Below, piece after piece: positions 45,701 to 60,135 of a DNA stretch of 64,000 nucleotides. The notes beneath the pieces were generated by a model, which had not been told where the DNA came from, ran no database searches, and saw only the letters and a list, made by a program, of their open reading frames with translations. The DNA is from Musa acuminata AAA Group (Eukaryota > Streptophyta > Magnoliopsida > Zingiberales > Musaceae): contig NC_088342.1 of the NCBI RefSeq assembly GCF_036884655.1, forward strand, positions 13,082,001-13,146,000, given 5' to 3'. Numbering within the stretch: the stretch's first letter is position 1; the number at the start of each line of letters is the position of its first letter. A program made the position numbers and the translations under genes.

Positions 45701-48700
45701 GACTTTGACATTTTCTGGCCATGCGCATCACGAATCATAGGATGCAAATAAACCTGAGGATGATTAAGAACAAAGTATCCAAGTGGGTTAGCCAGTCTCT
45801 GCAGGTGTTCAGTAACACAAGCACTTCCTAACATCTCCATACCCCTGGATCTATTCAATATTCATTACATCAAAGACATATCTATTGGAAAGCACTGAAT
45901 CATCCATCTCAAACTACTGTCACATATTGCACACTTAGTGAACTGTACAAAGTGATCACCTGAAAGTCACATGATAATAATGCATCGATGCTGATAAATG
46001 GAAAAATTGGCATGACGAAAACTTGATGCAGATGATGTGTAGGGGTGTTCAAATCAAACCGGAAAACCAAACCTAACCAAAATTGAATCTGAACCGAACC
46101 AGTTCACCAATGGTTCGGTTATGAAGGCTATAAACGGTTCTGGCTCGGGGGTATCCTTCTTTCGCTCGGTTAACCGGTTCAAACCGAACCTGATTTTAAT
46201 TTAAAGGATATCAATCCAGTTGAGATCACTATCCTAAGCACTTAACTGGTTCAAACCAACCAAAAGGCCCAATTTTACAAATAACGTGGGATTAATTTCA
46301 AAATCTTGTTGTATCGCCCAATTGGACCAAAATTCTGATTCAATTCAATTGAATTGAACCGGTACATTTGAAATATTTTTTTTAATTATTTGAAATTACA
46401 AATTCGTTAACCAATTAACCGAACCAGATTAACCGGTTTTGAATCGGTTCGGTTAAGTATATCCAAATTGGTTCCAGTTCGGACTACCTTCCTTTAACCG
46501 AATCGAACTGAAAAAACGATTCAGTTCGGTTCGAATCAGTTTAAACACCCCTAACGATGAGGTATGCACAGACCTGCCTTGGCAAATCAAAACACAGCAG
46601 TGTAAGATTGCTGCCAACCAGCAACTGGTGCTGCAAGATTTCAAATACTGGTCTGATACTGGTTTTAGTCATTAAAGAAGTAAAAAAGAGCCCAACTCAG
46701 GTTTCATAAGGCTCACAACTCTGGTACTTTGTTTATTCTATGGCTCAAAGCATTGATATCATGGAAAGATCGACAGAAACACTAAGATGGTGTGGCATAG
46801 TCAATCACCAATGCCACTAATGTTGATGGCAATGAGTACCTGTTAATGGAAAAGATGCACGTCCATTTTTCTCTGACCATTTTAATACCTCATTTTTCCT
46901 TCCTACCATTAGCATACCAAAGTAAACAAGGCAGTGGACTACACCATGCCACTACGATTGCAACAGTATAAAACTCCTAGACCACCACGGTAATGGCACC
47001 TCAGATGGAAATCTTAGAATGAAATCAAGACTACTCTAGTCCAACATGATCACATGTAACCAATATATGAAAAATAGGATAAAATCCAACAAGGAAGAAA
47101 CTCAAATAGACCAAATAACCAACTACACACCAATTAGCCTCATTGACCATATTATCAGGTTTCCTCCCAAACCACTGGAATCAAGATCTAGGTTCCTCAT
47201 CTTGATACACGATAATTTTATGTCCTGGATCATTGTGGACGCAAACTTAAGAGGTGAAATTGGGGATTCTATTTCACAAATAGCATTTGGTTCTATAAAT
47301 ACAGAGCTAGCTAATAACTAGTATAAGCTATGGACATTGCTATTCTCCAAGAAAAGCAGGAAACATAAATCACTAAATGGCCAAGAAAAAGGTTAACAAG
47401 TTTAGAGGCTTTATGACTCTGAGACTTCTAGCAACATTGTTATTAACAAATTTTTAAAACTAAATCTAATGTACCAAGTGACTCAAGTGATTCATTATGT
47501 ATCAAAACTCAAATAACAAACCAACAGAACCTACAGTCCACCAGCCCAAACATTACTGTTCAGAACCCAATACTAAAAATAAGATGTACCCGTCCTGAGA
47601 CGCAGGCCATTCCACGTTCTGGGCAACTAAATTTAATGTAGGATAAAAACTATGATATCAAATCTGATATAAAACAAGTTCAATACAATAATTTTTTTCT
47701 TTATTTAGGAATATAGGAAGAGAAAAAAGAGGAAGGAAAAGATAATAAACAAAAGATAACTACCAAGCTCACCATCAGATTAGATTTAGAATGAAAATTC
47801 AAGAGGTGCTCAATTATAAACTTAAACACAAGGTTTGACTGACTCCACCTTTCCTGCTTTACACAGTTAAAATTTGATATACAGTCTAATTTCTTTGGTC
47901 CTTGCTATTCCCTTAGGAAAAAGGATGGTCCAATGTACAAGTCTCCAGCCAATGAAGAGTGTAGAGAAGATTTTACTGTCTCCCAAATCCTAAAACAGCC
48001 CAGGCTGCATCACAGTTTTAGAACTATGGGTTTCAGAGTATACTTTAAAACTGACCTTTTTATCTATAAAATCAGCTGTCGTAAGATAATTCACATAGTC
48101 ATGCAATAATTCACATTGCACTTTCTTGTCTGAATAGCCTAAACACAAGGTTTACAGGGAGGGGAGTTGAGTAAATATTCTGTTGGAAGTCAATGTTGAC
48201 AAACATTTTTCGTTTCTTCTGAGTACTCAGTCTCTATTCCACTAAAGATCAAAAATCATGGTCCAGTAACAGTTCTGATGATCTACCAAAACAGCACAGT
48301 ACAGGTGTACCAGACTGACATGTAGCACCAGATACCAGCCTGAAAAAACAATAAAAAATAAGACCGACCAGTATAGGATCATATGATCAGATAACAGTCC
48401 TTTGTTGGACTGGTAAGTATCAGTCGGTACCATGCTGAACGATATTTGTAACCTTGGACCCACCACGAACAAGTTCACCCGTAATCCCATAAAATTCCTA
48501 CAATATATGCATATCATTTTCATGCTGTTACCTTTCTGAAGGGCACATCACCTCCAAGTTTCATTCCCAGCATAACCATCCGAGCTACCCAGAAAAAGAG
48601 AATATCGTGTCCAGTTTCAAGCAAGGAAGTTGGGTAGAATGCCTTAAAATCTGGTGTAACTTCTGGCCAGCCAAGCACAGATAATGGAAAAAGACCAGAT

Positions 48701-51700
48701 GAGAACCATGTATCTAACACATCTGGATCTTGTACAATCTCAAAATTCTTCCCTGGGAAGATCTTCTGTGCCTCCAAAACTGCTTCCTGCTCATTTCTTC
48801 CAACCACCCAATGGCCATTGTAAGAACCCATTTCTTTAAGCTGGTCATCTTCAAGTGTGACATACCAGGCAGGAATGCGGTGACCCCACCAAAGCTGCCT
48901 TGAAATGCACCAATCCCGTATATTCTCTAGCCATCTGTATTGACGAAGATCAGAAAACCAAATCATCGACTCCAATATAAGTTACCATATAACAATCTAC
49001 ACAGCTAGAGAAATATACAAGCAATGTCACGTTTATGATCCAAGCATTTGAATTACCTTTTCCATTCCTGTTCATACTGATGTGGAATGATCTCAATTTT
49101 CTTGTTGTCTCTACTCAGGACTGCATCAAGAGATAGTTTTGCCATGCTTTTACAATCAACAAACCACTGAGGTTTTATCATTGGCTCTACCACATCATTA
49201 CTTCTTGAACAAATGCCAAGCTTCATTTCATTCTTCTGAGTTCCTCTGTACAGTCCCTGTTCCATGAAATATTTTGTTTTTATGGAAGCTGACACATTAA
49301 AGACTTTGTAATGAAGTGAAGGGAAAGAAGCAAAAAACTGCATTTGCAGTGGGTATAAGTGCCAACTCTTAGCAAGTTAACTTAGAGCTAATTACAAAAA
49401 ATATCAGTTCCAACAATGTTATATTACAGGTGGAAAAGGTGCATATATCCTGTTCAAGTTTTTGTCTTTTCTGTTTTCCACCAAACTAGCTTTACTTTAT
49501 GAGCTGATACAAAGTTAAAAACATGTGCAAAGTATGACCATAGCCACAGCAATTTCTACTACTGTATGGAAAATTGGCATGATCCACAGCAATTAGCAGT
49601 AGAAAAGAATCACACTATTTGCTAAATAAAGCACACAAGAATACAAAACTTTTCAATAATATCCACAAGATAGTTAAAAATTGAGATGTTTGACATTTCC
49701 AATACAAGCTTCTATAAAATAATAATCATAACTGATAATTGCTCATGCTATTGAATACTCCACGGCTGCTTAGATTAACAATATTCCATAAGAACAACCA
49801 ATAATACATCACCTAATCAACTTGACAAGTGAAAGTTTACAATTACACCAGGTCAAAGTGCTTTCCAACTCTGGAACACAAGGAAGAGGTTAAAGGTAGA
49901 AAATGGTATACAAAATGCCGAAGGTAGAAATGGTGCACTAAATGCTACTGATAAGTGCAACCTTTAGATGCAATGAATCAAATTAAACAAGGACTGGAGC
50001 TGGATTATAATGGATATATACTGTTACTCTGTGGCCATTGAAACAGCAAATAAATTGATACCTTTGCCTGCAATGCCTCAATAACAGCCACACGAGCTGC
50101 AAATCGTGGCATCCCTTCAAAGTCTGCACCACCATTGATATTGATCTTCCCTTCATCAGTAAAGATATTAATGAAATCAAGATTATGGCGTTTTCCAACT
50201 TCAAAGTCATTAGGGTCATGAGCTGGCGTAATCTGCAATATATAGATATAAAAGAATTTAACATTCAGAGAAAGGCACAAAGAATGGTCAAGTAAAAAAT
50301 TTTTGTTGAAGATGTACAATATGCTTACTTTGACAGCCCCAGTTCCAAATTCAGGATCAACAAGCATATCATCACAGATTATTGGAAGCTTCCTCCCATT
50401 GAATGGATGAACTGCAAATCTTCCATGAAGATGAGCATAACGTTTATCTTTAGAATGAACAGCAATTGCAGTATCACCAAGCATTGTCTCCACTCTTGTG
50501 GTGGCAACTACAATCTCACCCAAACCTCCCTCAAGTGGATAGGCAAAAGAAGTCAAAACACCAAACTGAACATCATGATCATAACCAGGGACTTTTCTAA
50601 AAGTCTCTTCTTTGATGTCCTCATGATCAACCTGATATTACCAACCAGACAAAATAAGAATAAGATACTCATAGTTGCAAATTAATTATAAGAATACACC
50701 CACACCTCAATATCAGATATTGCTGTTCGTAATGTGCAGTCCCAATTCACAAGGCGATGATCCCTGGAAATAATACTAATTAATTTGATTTGATAGTTCA
50801 TGAATCTACTAAATTTGAACATGATTAGTTATAGAAATTATAGACGTATAGGACAACAGAAAACCTATTTTTACAGAAAAATTTATTATTTCCAGCTCTA
50901 GGAATGAGAAATTTTCTAGCATGTCTGCAGTTGCTTAAAATAAACTGAAGATACTGATTGTGCCAGCCAACCTATAGATTAAGCCTTCTTTATAAAGCCT
51001 GACAAAAGCCTCTGTTACTGCCTTTGATCTTGCCTCATCCATTGTGAAGCACTGTTTTATGAAACAAGGACATGATATAAGAAACTCATTTTCTGAGATA
51101 GTTAACAAGCAATCACACTTGGAATCTCCTAAACTGACCTCACGAGACCAGTCAAGTGAAGCTCCCAATCGACGCTCTTGGTTTAGTATGGTGCCTCCAT
51201 ACTTATTTTTCCATCTCCAAACCTAATAAACACAAGGAGAAAAGAAGAGAATATCAATTGAGAAACCACTATGAAAGCATTAATTTGGCAATAACAAAAA
51301 GTTCATTTATTCTGATAAAAAAATACATACCAAAAATCAGCTAATAACAAAAACGTACAGAAAATGTTTTAAAGGGTAAGAGGAGAAAAAAACATTCATA
51401 AGAAAGCAATAACCCACCTCAGACACAAACCCTTCACGCCCAAGATCATGCCTCGTTAATTTTCTTTCCTGCATTAACTTCTTCTCCACGACCACCTGAG
51501 ACATGTTAATCGAGTGATCAGCTATCAAAACCTTCAATAGACATATCAGATAACACACATTGCAAAGAAGCAAACAAGTTATATTGATGACAATAAATTA
51601 TAAGGTGCCATGATCCAGAAAATTTAATAAACAAACTGCGTTTGGGGGATGGTTGTACTTGTACCAGTGGAAGCACTTCTACTTTTGCCATTTATCCATA

Positions 51701-54700
51701 ATATATAATGTGGCAGCACAAAATCATTAGAAGAATTCTGAAAATGGATTTAAATTCTATATCAAAGTATGACAAGGTTAGCATTTAAGAATATACTACA
51801 AGAGTATTGCAGAGAGTTCTACAATTTACATCATAATATTTTCTATTTTAAAATCACAATTCCCTCTACATCAAACTATATGGAAAGTAACAGTAATAAC
51901 AACTCATTGCTGTTAATACTCTGTTCGTAATAATTAACTGGCAGTGTAACAACCATGCTACAAAAATCAGTATCTAGTCCATTATTATATCAGTTACCAC
52001 CCATATCATAATGGTTGATATATGACATACTAAGTCCCATACCTTACCAGTCCATAGCGTTGGAACCACAACATTCTGATGAAGTACAGGTATCACTATT
52101 TAAATCATGTTGTTAATAAAATACATATATACGTAAAAATAACAAACTCATAAAAGAAGGCACTTGAATTGATTGAGTGTATTTTTCACAACATAACTCA
52201 GCATCTGTTCATGATAGATATTGCATGGTTAACTTTAGGGAATCGAATGAGAAAATCATTTATCAAAAGGTAAGGCAAATAAGGCTAAGTAATTGCTACT
52301 TAAAATAACAAAATATAAGTTGTTTTTTTACAAGCGGAACTTTGTTTGTAATTCAGGGATAAGGATAGTCTGAAACAACTAGAACAACAGCTAAATTTTG
52401 CTTTAAATTTTCCACAAATGGCATTGAGAATAAACAGGGATGCAAAAGGCCTTGATGCAGAAAGTCAAAAATCCCATCTTGAAATCAATGATCCTAACAA
52501 GATGGGCATGACAATGAATTTTGGTTATAGCTTCACACATTCTGAAGCCTATTCAAGGGGCACAAGAAAGGCTCTTGATGATCAATTTTAGCAGCATAAT
52601 CAAGGAAATATGATGACATGATCTCTCAAGGTCACTAAATGAACAGATTTAACTATCTGTCACTATGCTAAGTCTAATTTAAAACTACAAATAAAAAGTT
52701 GCTGTAGGTTCTTTTGTGGCAGAGAAGAGGAAAAGGAAGCATGAGAGAGAGAGAGAACAGGATAGGAGCACAAAATAGAAAAAAAGAAGGCATGCACTGC
52801 AATGATGTCCTCAGACACACTAATTACTGTTCACACAAATAATATATCCTAAAACTAGACTCTTGAAATGGAAACCCACATGCACCAGGCCTGCCTGTTT
52901 AACCTAATCTTTCCTTTTCAAGACAATTCCTATATGGGCTCTTTAAAAAATCTCCATGACAAGCTGCTGCAGAAACTTGAGTGAATCTTACACAGGATTT
53001 ATTCAGCCATATTTGTCAAACATATAAGGCTCCCTTGCAAAAAAGAACCATTGTCATTGGAAGGTATTTGCCTAATTATGAAACATTAATTGGACCTTTC
53101 CATCTTCCTACAACATAACAAAACTGAAAAGATGACTGAAATTCAAATTAGATCCAAGCTTGACCACAGTGGACTCTAACCTAGACATGACTCGACCTTT
53201 GACAGCATTAAATATGGAAAATACCAGGCATTGTTGTACCACCCGAAATGGTACGATTTTGGCAGTATATATCGGTCCGAGCGTGGACCAATACACGGAC
53301 CACCCCGTTTTGAGCGGTCTGTAATAAAATAATCAAAAAATGGTGAGCCCCAGTCCATTTCGGCGTTAAAAAAAAACATATTAGGGCTCTTCTCATGTAC
53401 GAAGCTGTGGCATTGCCTCTTCGCCACTTCGCCGCTGCAGCGATGCTACCTCTTCGCTGATTTGCTACTGTGATGCTGCAGCGATGCTGCCTCTTTTGCC
53501 GCTTCGCCATTGCAATGCTGCAGCAGCACTGCCTCTTCGCCGCTGTGATACTACCGCTTCCCAAGTATCGCTATACTTCTCCTCTCTTTCTTCTTCTTCC
53601 TTCTTCCTTTCTCCTTCCTCCTGTATTCCTCCACTGGACCTTCCTTTTCAACCTCTTTTACTTCCTCGTCGAAACATCAGTACGCACCAACGTACCATGT
53701 TGGTACACCGATACGGAGCAGCACATGCCATGCCGCCGATCAGTCGACACACCGGCTCGGACTGGTAAATCAAACCTTGGAAAATATAATTTAAATAATG
53801 ATTGAAAACACTGAAAAAAGCTTCTAGCTTCACAAAGCATTCATCATAAGGAAAATAGAAAGGTGAGCATACACAGACAATGTAGATTTTCTTGTCAAGA
53901 GTGGGGCTTTTACCTTATATGAAGGACAGATCAACACACAAATGATTAACGGTGTAACTACTCTATAGGCCTATGTAAAAACTAACCACAACCACATATG
54001 ATCAAAATTGACAAACTTGCTCAAAAGATTCACTAGTTTAATGGACAATATAATTAACACCCCAATACAAACTAACATATTAAATATTTTCCATGACAGA
54101 GATTCTCCAATGTGAAATCATGTTTACACAATAACAAAAGTTTAAAGGACTACAAAAACGAGTCACGAGATCTACTACAAAGTTCTTGTTTGTGTGCTTA
54201 GAAGCATCAATAAAGCTTGAACTTGACTTTCAGTTAAAATGTGCTAAATGGACATCTTGTAATTAAAAAAAATCTAACATGACCAAGATTTAGTCATTTC
54301 AAACTTACATCCAGTTTAGCTGATCATGTTCTCAAGTATTTCATACTTCTTGATACAGTGAATCAACAACAGGAATATCTTTATAGTGATAATTCCTTCT
54401 AATGCAACCCAAAAGGACCATATTGATAATTTAATGAATTTTGAAATGATTTATAGGTCTTTGCAAATAGTAAAGTGATTTGGCCACCTTTCAAGATCTA
54501 CAACTCTTTGTCATGAACATCGATGTTCTAATAAGGCAGGCAGATCCTACATCAACAATCTAAATTCTGTTTGAACCAATAGAAACAGCACCAAGGATAT
54601 TTTGACCATTTGAATCAAACTTGAGCAGACTAGTTGTAGCTGGAGACTAAAGTCTTTCCACTCAACTTAAAATGGAAGAATTGCCATCTCCCACAACTTA

Positions 54701-57700
54701 CAAACAATAATTTGAAAGGTTCAAGCAACAACATGCACATTCAATTTTCAATCCCGCTGTAAAAGCATCATAATTGTCATACTCAATATTGCATAGTAAA
54801 TAAAAGATCATGTCCTACAGCTTCATGGAGATCATAGAAGATCAAGCTTAGAATAATTTACAAGCTGATATATAAAGAATTACTACCTGGGTTGCTATGC
54901 CAGCATGGTCCATTCCAGGAACCCATAGAACATTGTAGCCCGACATTCTTTTCCAACGGATAATTGTGTCCTAGATCAGGCAAGCATGCCATACACAAAC
55001 ATTAAAAGTAGTACAGAAATGAAGCATTGATATGAAACAAGAGAAGAAAAGGCTTAATGTACACTCACCTGTATAGCAGCAGTAAGGCCATGACCTATAT
55101 GAAGAGCACCAGTCACATTTGGAGGTGGAAGTACCTGAGGAAGAAATAATGATCAACATAAAATAAGTTGTGAATATCTGTATCACAAGTTACTTATAGT
55201 TCTAAGCATGCTAGTATTTCCGGATCAAACCATGCCAAGCGCTCATAGATATGGACTAGTTTGGTTTCGTACATGTACTTCCCATTAAAAAGATAATAGC
55301 GCATGGCAGAGTCTAATAAGCAACAAGATATATGCAGACTCTCACAAGCAAGTTTCCTTGTTAGTATGTAGTTAAATTGTGACCAGTAAGACAAGATACA
55401 GGTCAGGCAGCATAGCTCATGGACCCACACTGCAGGCCTTGCCATTATAACAAGATCATCTATAAAAATTATAAAATTAAATATCTTGTCTACAGCAACA
55501 ACAAGGACATAATGTCCCAACTATTTAGGAACGACTATGATTTTTTTCTATAAAAAATCATATTCTTAGTTAGATTAAAAGTATTTCAATCCTTATTAAT
55601 ATTTTCTAATAAAGTCTTTCTAGGTCTCCCTTCACCTCTCCTAGTACCAATAATATTAATTGTTTCACGTCTTCTAATTATAACATCGTCCTTGTAGCAC
55701 ATATATATATTACTTTAAATGATTCTTCCTCATTTTATCTTCTATTAATTATTCCATGTCTTCTATTTACAACATCACCTTCTTAACACATATCCATACC
55801 ATTTTAAATGGTTCTTCACTTAATTGTTCACAAATGAAAGCATTCTTGTCTAAGCGTATAAAACAAAGGATTAGATACCAATATCATGCCAAGATGGCAC
55901 AAAGAAACTAGATAAATAGTCAAGACAGATTACATATCAGTTCTTGTAACCAAAAATCAAGAAGTATTTGCAACTATTCTTCAAAATTGCAAGAATCTAA
56001 TACTATGTTTTAAGTTTCTATGGCCTATCAATTCATTCTTCCATGATCTTTATTTATAATAATGAGATGGTGATTGTCTTATCTTTTGTTCATAACATGT
56101 TTCATTGAGAACTCAAATACACAAAGAAGGCAATAATGAACGAAAACTAGAAAGATAACAAATCCAATTAGCTTTTATCCTCTCCCACTTGTTTTCATCT
56201 TCTTGGCTCTCACTTCCTCCTAACATTTTATTCTCCTACTAGGCATCCCCTTTCATTTTATTATCGCAGTATCCTTGTTGATATAGAATATATAAAAGGA
56301 GTAAATCAAATCAAAAGTACAAGAATCAGAACCAAATATTATACACAACTAACCTCCTTCATATAGAGAGAGTTAGTTTATTTTCCACTTCACACAATCC
56401 TATAGATAAATTCATATCAGAGGACAAGATAGTCAAATTATTTTGGCCAAATAAAGGAGAAATACACCAATTTAAGCCACACTACTTCCCCCATATTATC
56501 TTTTTCTTTGTTTGATCATCTCCTTACCATCTTTTACGTTGCCCTCCCTTGCTTGGTTTTCTAAGTTCTATAGCTCACAAAAATTAATAAGGTAAGATCA
56601 GCACAAATCCACAGTAAAAGGCAACCAAGGAACCATTTTCTGATGCACTTACAAAATTGTTACGTTGTTTATTTAACTAGCAAATATGTCAAGATAGAAT
56701 GATGCAGTCACTGACAAGAATTAATAGTCTTCAGCTAGTTGTCTGCTCTCAATTTTCCTATATAAAGACTCGATGATCAAACAACTTCTCAACTAATTAA
56801 ACAATAAGGTAAAATTTTACTTCATGGTCAATGCCAAAGTAAAACAAATACACGAGTCATTTCCAAAGTAACAAATTTTAAAAATCTGCAAAACACTTAC
56901 AATAACAAAAGATGGTTTTGAGCTGCTTGCATCTGCTGTAAAGAAATCTGATGCTTCCCACCATGAATACCATCTAAGTAAAATGAACAACAAAAGATTA
57001 TTAGAATCTACAATAATTTTAATTCCTATTTGAAACACTCAAAAAATATTTACGATTTTTCAACAGCACTGGGATTATATTGCTTGGCCATTTGACGAGA
57101 GAGCTGCTTTTTCTCTCCAACCGGGGTAAGAGGGTCCATAAAATCCTCGGGATTCTCTTCTTCAACATCTCTTTTCCTCTGTTTTCGCTCACTCTTCTTA
57201 GATCCATCAGATGACCTTTGTGCCTTTCAAGCAACATTATTGAAGAGATTTAAGATCTACATTACCAACTGAAAATTACATATTGTCTAAAAGAATTAAC
57301 TATAATAACAACAACAACAAAGCCATAAGTCTCAACTATTTGGGGTTGGCTCTAAAAGAATTAACTATATTTTGTAATTCATAAACACATGCCAGCTTGA
57401 AAACAAGTGACATATTGTTACCTGGAGTTTTGCAGCTTCTGCCTTTTGTGCAGCCTTAAGTTTTTTCTCTTCTTTCAGTTTAGCCTGTTAATGTGAAGTA
57501 AGCAAGTTAACTCTGGAACCAAACAAAAAAAGCAGTTAAGGAAACAAAAATAACTAGGCAACATTCTGTGTTGTGATCAACATTCTGAGTTTGGCTGCCA
57601 CTGGGAACAAGAGAGGTGGAAAGACAGAGGAAAAAAGGAAGCGTGTATGTTCCCCGATCCTCCCCTTTTCTTTTTTTAATTTTTTTCTTGACCAGTACCC

Positions 57701-59239
57701 GAAAAAAGGCACCACGTTGATCCAACCAAGGCCTGTATTAATTCCCAAACTGACAGATCAAAACTTGCAAGGAACAAATGGGGTCTAGTAGATTCTGCAC
57801 ACGGTAACTGTTCTCAGTGGCAGAAATAGAATCTTTCAAAGACATGAAAGGGAAAATAATTCACCAGAACTTAGTGTGTAAGTGTCAATAACAAAGAGAA
57901 AAATCTAGTTCCTAATTTCATTATTAAGTTTTAAAAAAGTTCTGAATGCAAAATCAACACAGTACTTCAGCATCAATATGTTGCTAGCAATTTTAAGGTA
58001 TTAAAGAAGAAATCTTGGTAGAAAAGAACCTTAAGCATAATAATTGAATAACTTCAAATTAAGGATTTTACCATATTTATAATGCTCCTGAAGCATGTAA
58101 AGTGGCATACATCTTTTAGTGGAAATAATAAGTAGGGAATGGATTCTCACAAACAACAAACCTTTTGCTCCTTTTTTAGTTTCCTCTCCAGATCTTGATC
58201 TTCAATCTGCAAATGCCATTAATAAATCCGAGTGAAAATGTTAAATTATTTGGTACAGAAATAGGAAGATAGTACATAGTCATTTAGAATACAAAGATGC
58301 AACCTCAGAACCTTGGTAGAATTATATGTGGCTTAATTACCCAATCAAAATATTAAGAAACAAAATATACCATGATTATTAATTTAATGGCATACAAAAC
58401 ATGAGTTTGAAGATAAAGCTCAATAAATTAGCAATGATAAAGTGAACAAAAAGTGTATCTAAAATAGATATACAAATAAAAGAATTAGTAATAATGATGC
58501 AACACACAAAAGTAGGATCATTTACTATTATTGGACTGCACACTAAATAAAGGATTTGCAAAACCATTCAAGGAAAATGAAGGCAGTTAATACTTAATGC
58601 TTTGAATGCCAACCACAAATATAGACTTGCAAACAACAAGTCGTTGGACACAATTTCAGAATTTATGCACAGGCCAGTATCCAGAAAGTTCCAAACAACA
58701 TTCAATCAAAAATAAAAATATTGTCATAGTATTACATAGAAAAACTTTACACTTGCAAATAAGAAATGGATTACTCAATTATTAAAGATGCGTATAATGA
58801 ATAATATATTTGGTACTATCATTAAAAAGAAGGAAAATAAGACAATAATCAAAAACCGTATTTTCCTCGTCATCCTTTCCAACTCATCATCCTGAGACTG
58901 CACAGAATTTATAGACAATTCTAAATCCATTTCTTTTTGCTTATAATTAGTCTCAAAATAACTACAAATCTTCTTGGAAAACCTATTTCAAGAGAGGATA
59001 TTAAAATAGTACATTGAAGTTTTCACAGGAATGTATACATGGTATAAAGGACACAATTCAGTTCCTCTTCGATTAGCACTAAATTAGAAAGCATATTCAA
59101 TCATCAAAACTCATGAATTTATAGAGAAGTTCAAAACCAGGTGGGTTTTAAAGTTAATTGAGGAAGCAATTCAATGTGGCTACTGGCCACTACTACACCC
59201 TATCAAAAATCAATGAACAAGTTAACTTACCGGATCCAT
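42727..59239 (-). CDS. Valyl-tRNA synthetase, complete, 21 coding exons
   Basis: Charges tRNA-Val with valine (class I synthetase). Exons on minus: 59239-59231, 58206-58162, 57484-57422, 57223-57054, 56973-56901, 55134-55069, 54970-54887, 51495-51418, 51222-51139, 51051-50972, 50763-50706, 50631-50329, 50232-50062, 49256-49057, 48934-48532, 45753-45502, 45423-44926, 44856-44759, 44392-44293, 43559-43414, 42883-42727. They total 3138 nt, 1045 aa plus stop, with frame kept at every GT-AG junction. HIGH signature in [15 protein letters not shown] (residues 121-135); KMSKS at 643-647 in [11 protein letters not shown]; the editing (CP1) region spans about 240-500 with [20 protein letters not shown]; the anticodon-binding domain is exon 17; a coiled-coil tail ends the protein. 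Residues 1-95 form the Lys/Glu-rich extension typical of eukaryotic cytosolic forms. The size is near the Arabidopsis enzyme (TWN2). Start MDP is the first in-frame ATG, but the frame is open upstream. Confidence 0.97.
46040..46553. mobile_element. MITE with TAGGGGTGTT ends in a valyl-tRNA synthetase intron
   Basis: About 514 bp in intron 15. Ends TAGGGGTGTTCAAATC and, reverse-complemented, TAGGGGTGTTTAAACTG. The inside repeats aaccggttc/ggttcggtt words, typical of a common plant hAT-like MITE type. The target duplication is unclear (gatgatgtg against cgatgaggt). Confidence 0.75.
48257..48456. mobile_element. Partial MITE of the GTACC-type family
   Basis: About 200 bp in intron 15 of valyl-tRNA synthetase. 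The right end, reverse-complemented, reads CAAGGTTACAAATATCG, matching the family ends at 38246 and 53225. Inner ggtacc-like words are present. The left border is uncertain. Confidence 0.5.
53225..53779. mobile_element. hAT-type MITE, 555 bp, in a valyl-tRNA synthetase intron
   Basis: Intron 7. Target duplication gaaaatac/gaaaatat (53217-53224, 53780-53787), 7 of 8 matching. Ends CAGGCATTGTTGTACC and, reverse-complemented, CAAGGTTTGATTTACC. Contains repeated tgctgcagcgatgctgcctc-like units (53438-53560) and an inner ggtac-rich flank. Confidence 0.8.
55485..55830 (-). mobile_element. SINE/RTE-like 3' tail and flank, decayed
   Basis: The left edge cagcaacaacaagg followed by cataatgtcccaactattt resembles the tail shared by Au-type SINEs and plant RTE LINEs on the minus strand. 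The following sequence (tctaggtctcccttcacctc and similar words) resembles the RTE body. Heavily diverged; in intron 5 of valyl-tRNA synthetase ahead of exon 6. Confidence 0.5.
57305..57350 (-). mobile_element. 46-bp SINE tail with 19-bp target duplication
   Basis: ataacaacaacaacaaagcc then ataagtctcaactatttggg and gttggc: the 3' end of an Au-like SINE in minus orientation. It is flanked by a perfect 19-bp direct repeat tctaaaagaattaactata (57286-57304 and 57351-57369). In intron 3 of valyl-tRNA synthetase. Confidence 0.85.
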
Positions 59240-59992
59240 CGTGTAAGCGGTCACCGCAATCGGCCTTGATTTGAGTACCTTATTAAATTTCAACAACAAT
59301 ACACAAATTCCAATAGTTAGTGAAACCAGTATTCGACGACTTTATAAATTGCATATATAGAAGGAAGAGAAAATTCAAATTGGCAATATCCCAATTAATA
59401 TAAAGAAAATGCCAGATAAGTTAATGGTACTTCCAAAGCTAAATAACAAGGCTTTACAAACAGAACCAGGATTGACAATTTTGAAAAAACCATTGAGTTA
59501 GAATAGGATCGGCTGGATTGGACAACACAGATCAGAGGATCAGGTTTCAGAAAAAAATGAAAAGAATATGAAAATCAACTAAAAATTTAAAAATTTAAAA
59601 AATCTAACACAAGAACATAGAGACAAATTATGCACTCAAATCTATCTATTTTACATACAAAACATCATTTAGTTTTCTTAATTGAAATCTTGAATTAATT
59701 GCTTTGTGAATTTAAGAGCATAATCTTTATTTTTCCTTTCTTGAACCACATGAATGTTATGCCATTTTATATAATTTATACATTTTTTAGCACTTCTATT
59801 TTTATTAATTCTACTATGCAACACCTACATGAAAATAAAAAGTGCATAAACTTTCTTTAAAAATAATAAAAATTATCAAAAATAATAAATAGGTAATTAG
59901 AGACTAAAGAACAAAATTATTCCTAAAATAGATATTCTTAAAGCATCCATGTGATTTAGAAATACAATGTAATTGATCAAAGATTGAAAATA

Positions 59993-60135
59993 ACGAGGAC
60001 GAGCCTTGGTACAACAATAAGGTTATTCCTTTGCGTCCTGAGGGACCAGGGTTTGAATCACGAAAACAATCTCTTTAAATATTTAAAGGTAAAACTACAT
60101 ACATTGACCCTCTTCAGACCCTACATTGGCATCAA
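59993..60135 (+). mobile_element. tRNA-derived SINE, partial
   Basis: Box A-like sequence (ttggtacaacaataaggtt) and box B-like gggtttgaatcac lie about 40 bp apart, followed by tacattgaccctcttcagac and ctacattggc. This is the 5' half of a widespread plant tRNA-derived SINE. Diverged. Confidence 0.7.

Noticed and set aside
46453..46644. 63-codon minus frame in a valyl-tRNA synthetase intron
   Set aside because: It overlaps the MITE at 46040-46553 and has no splice support.
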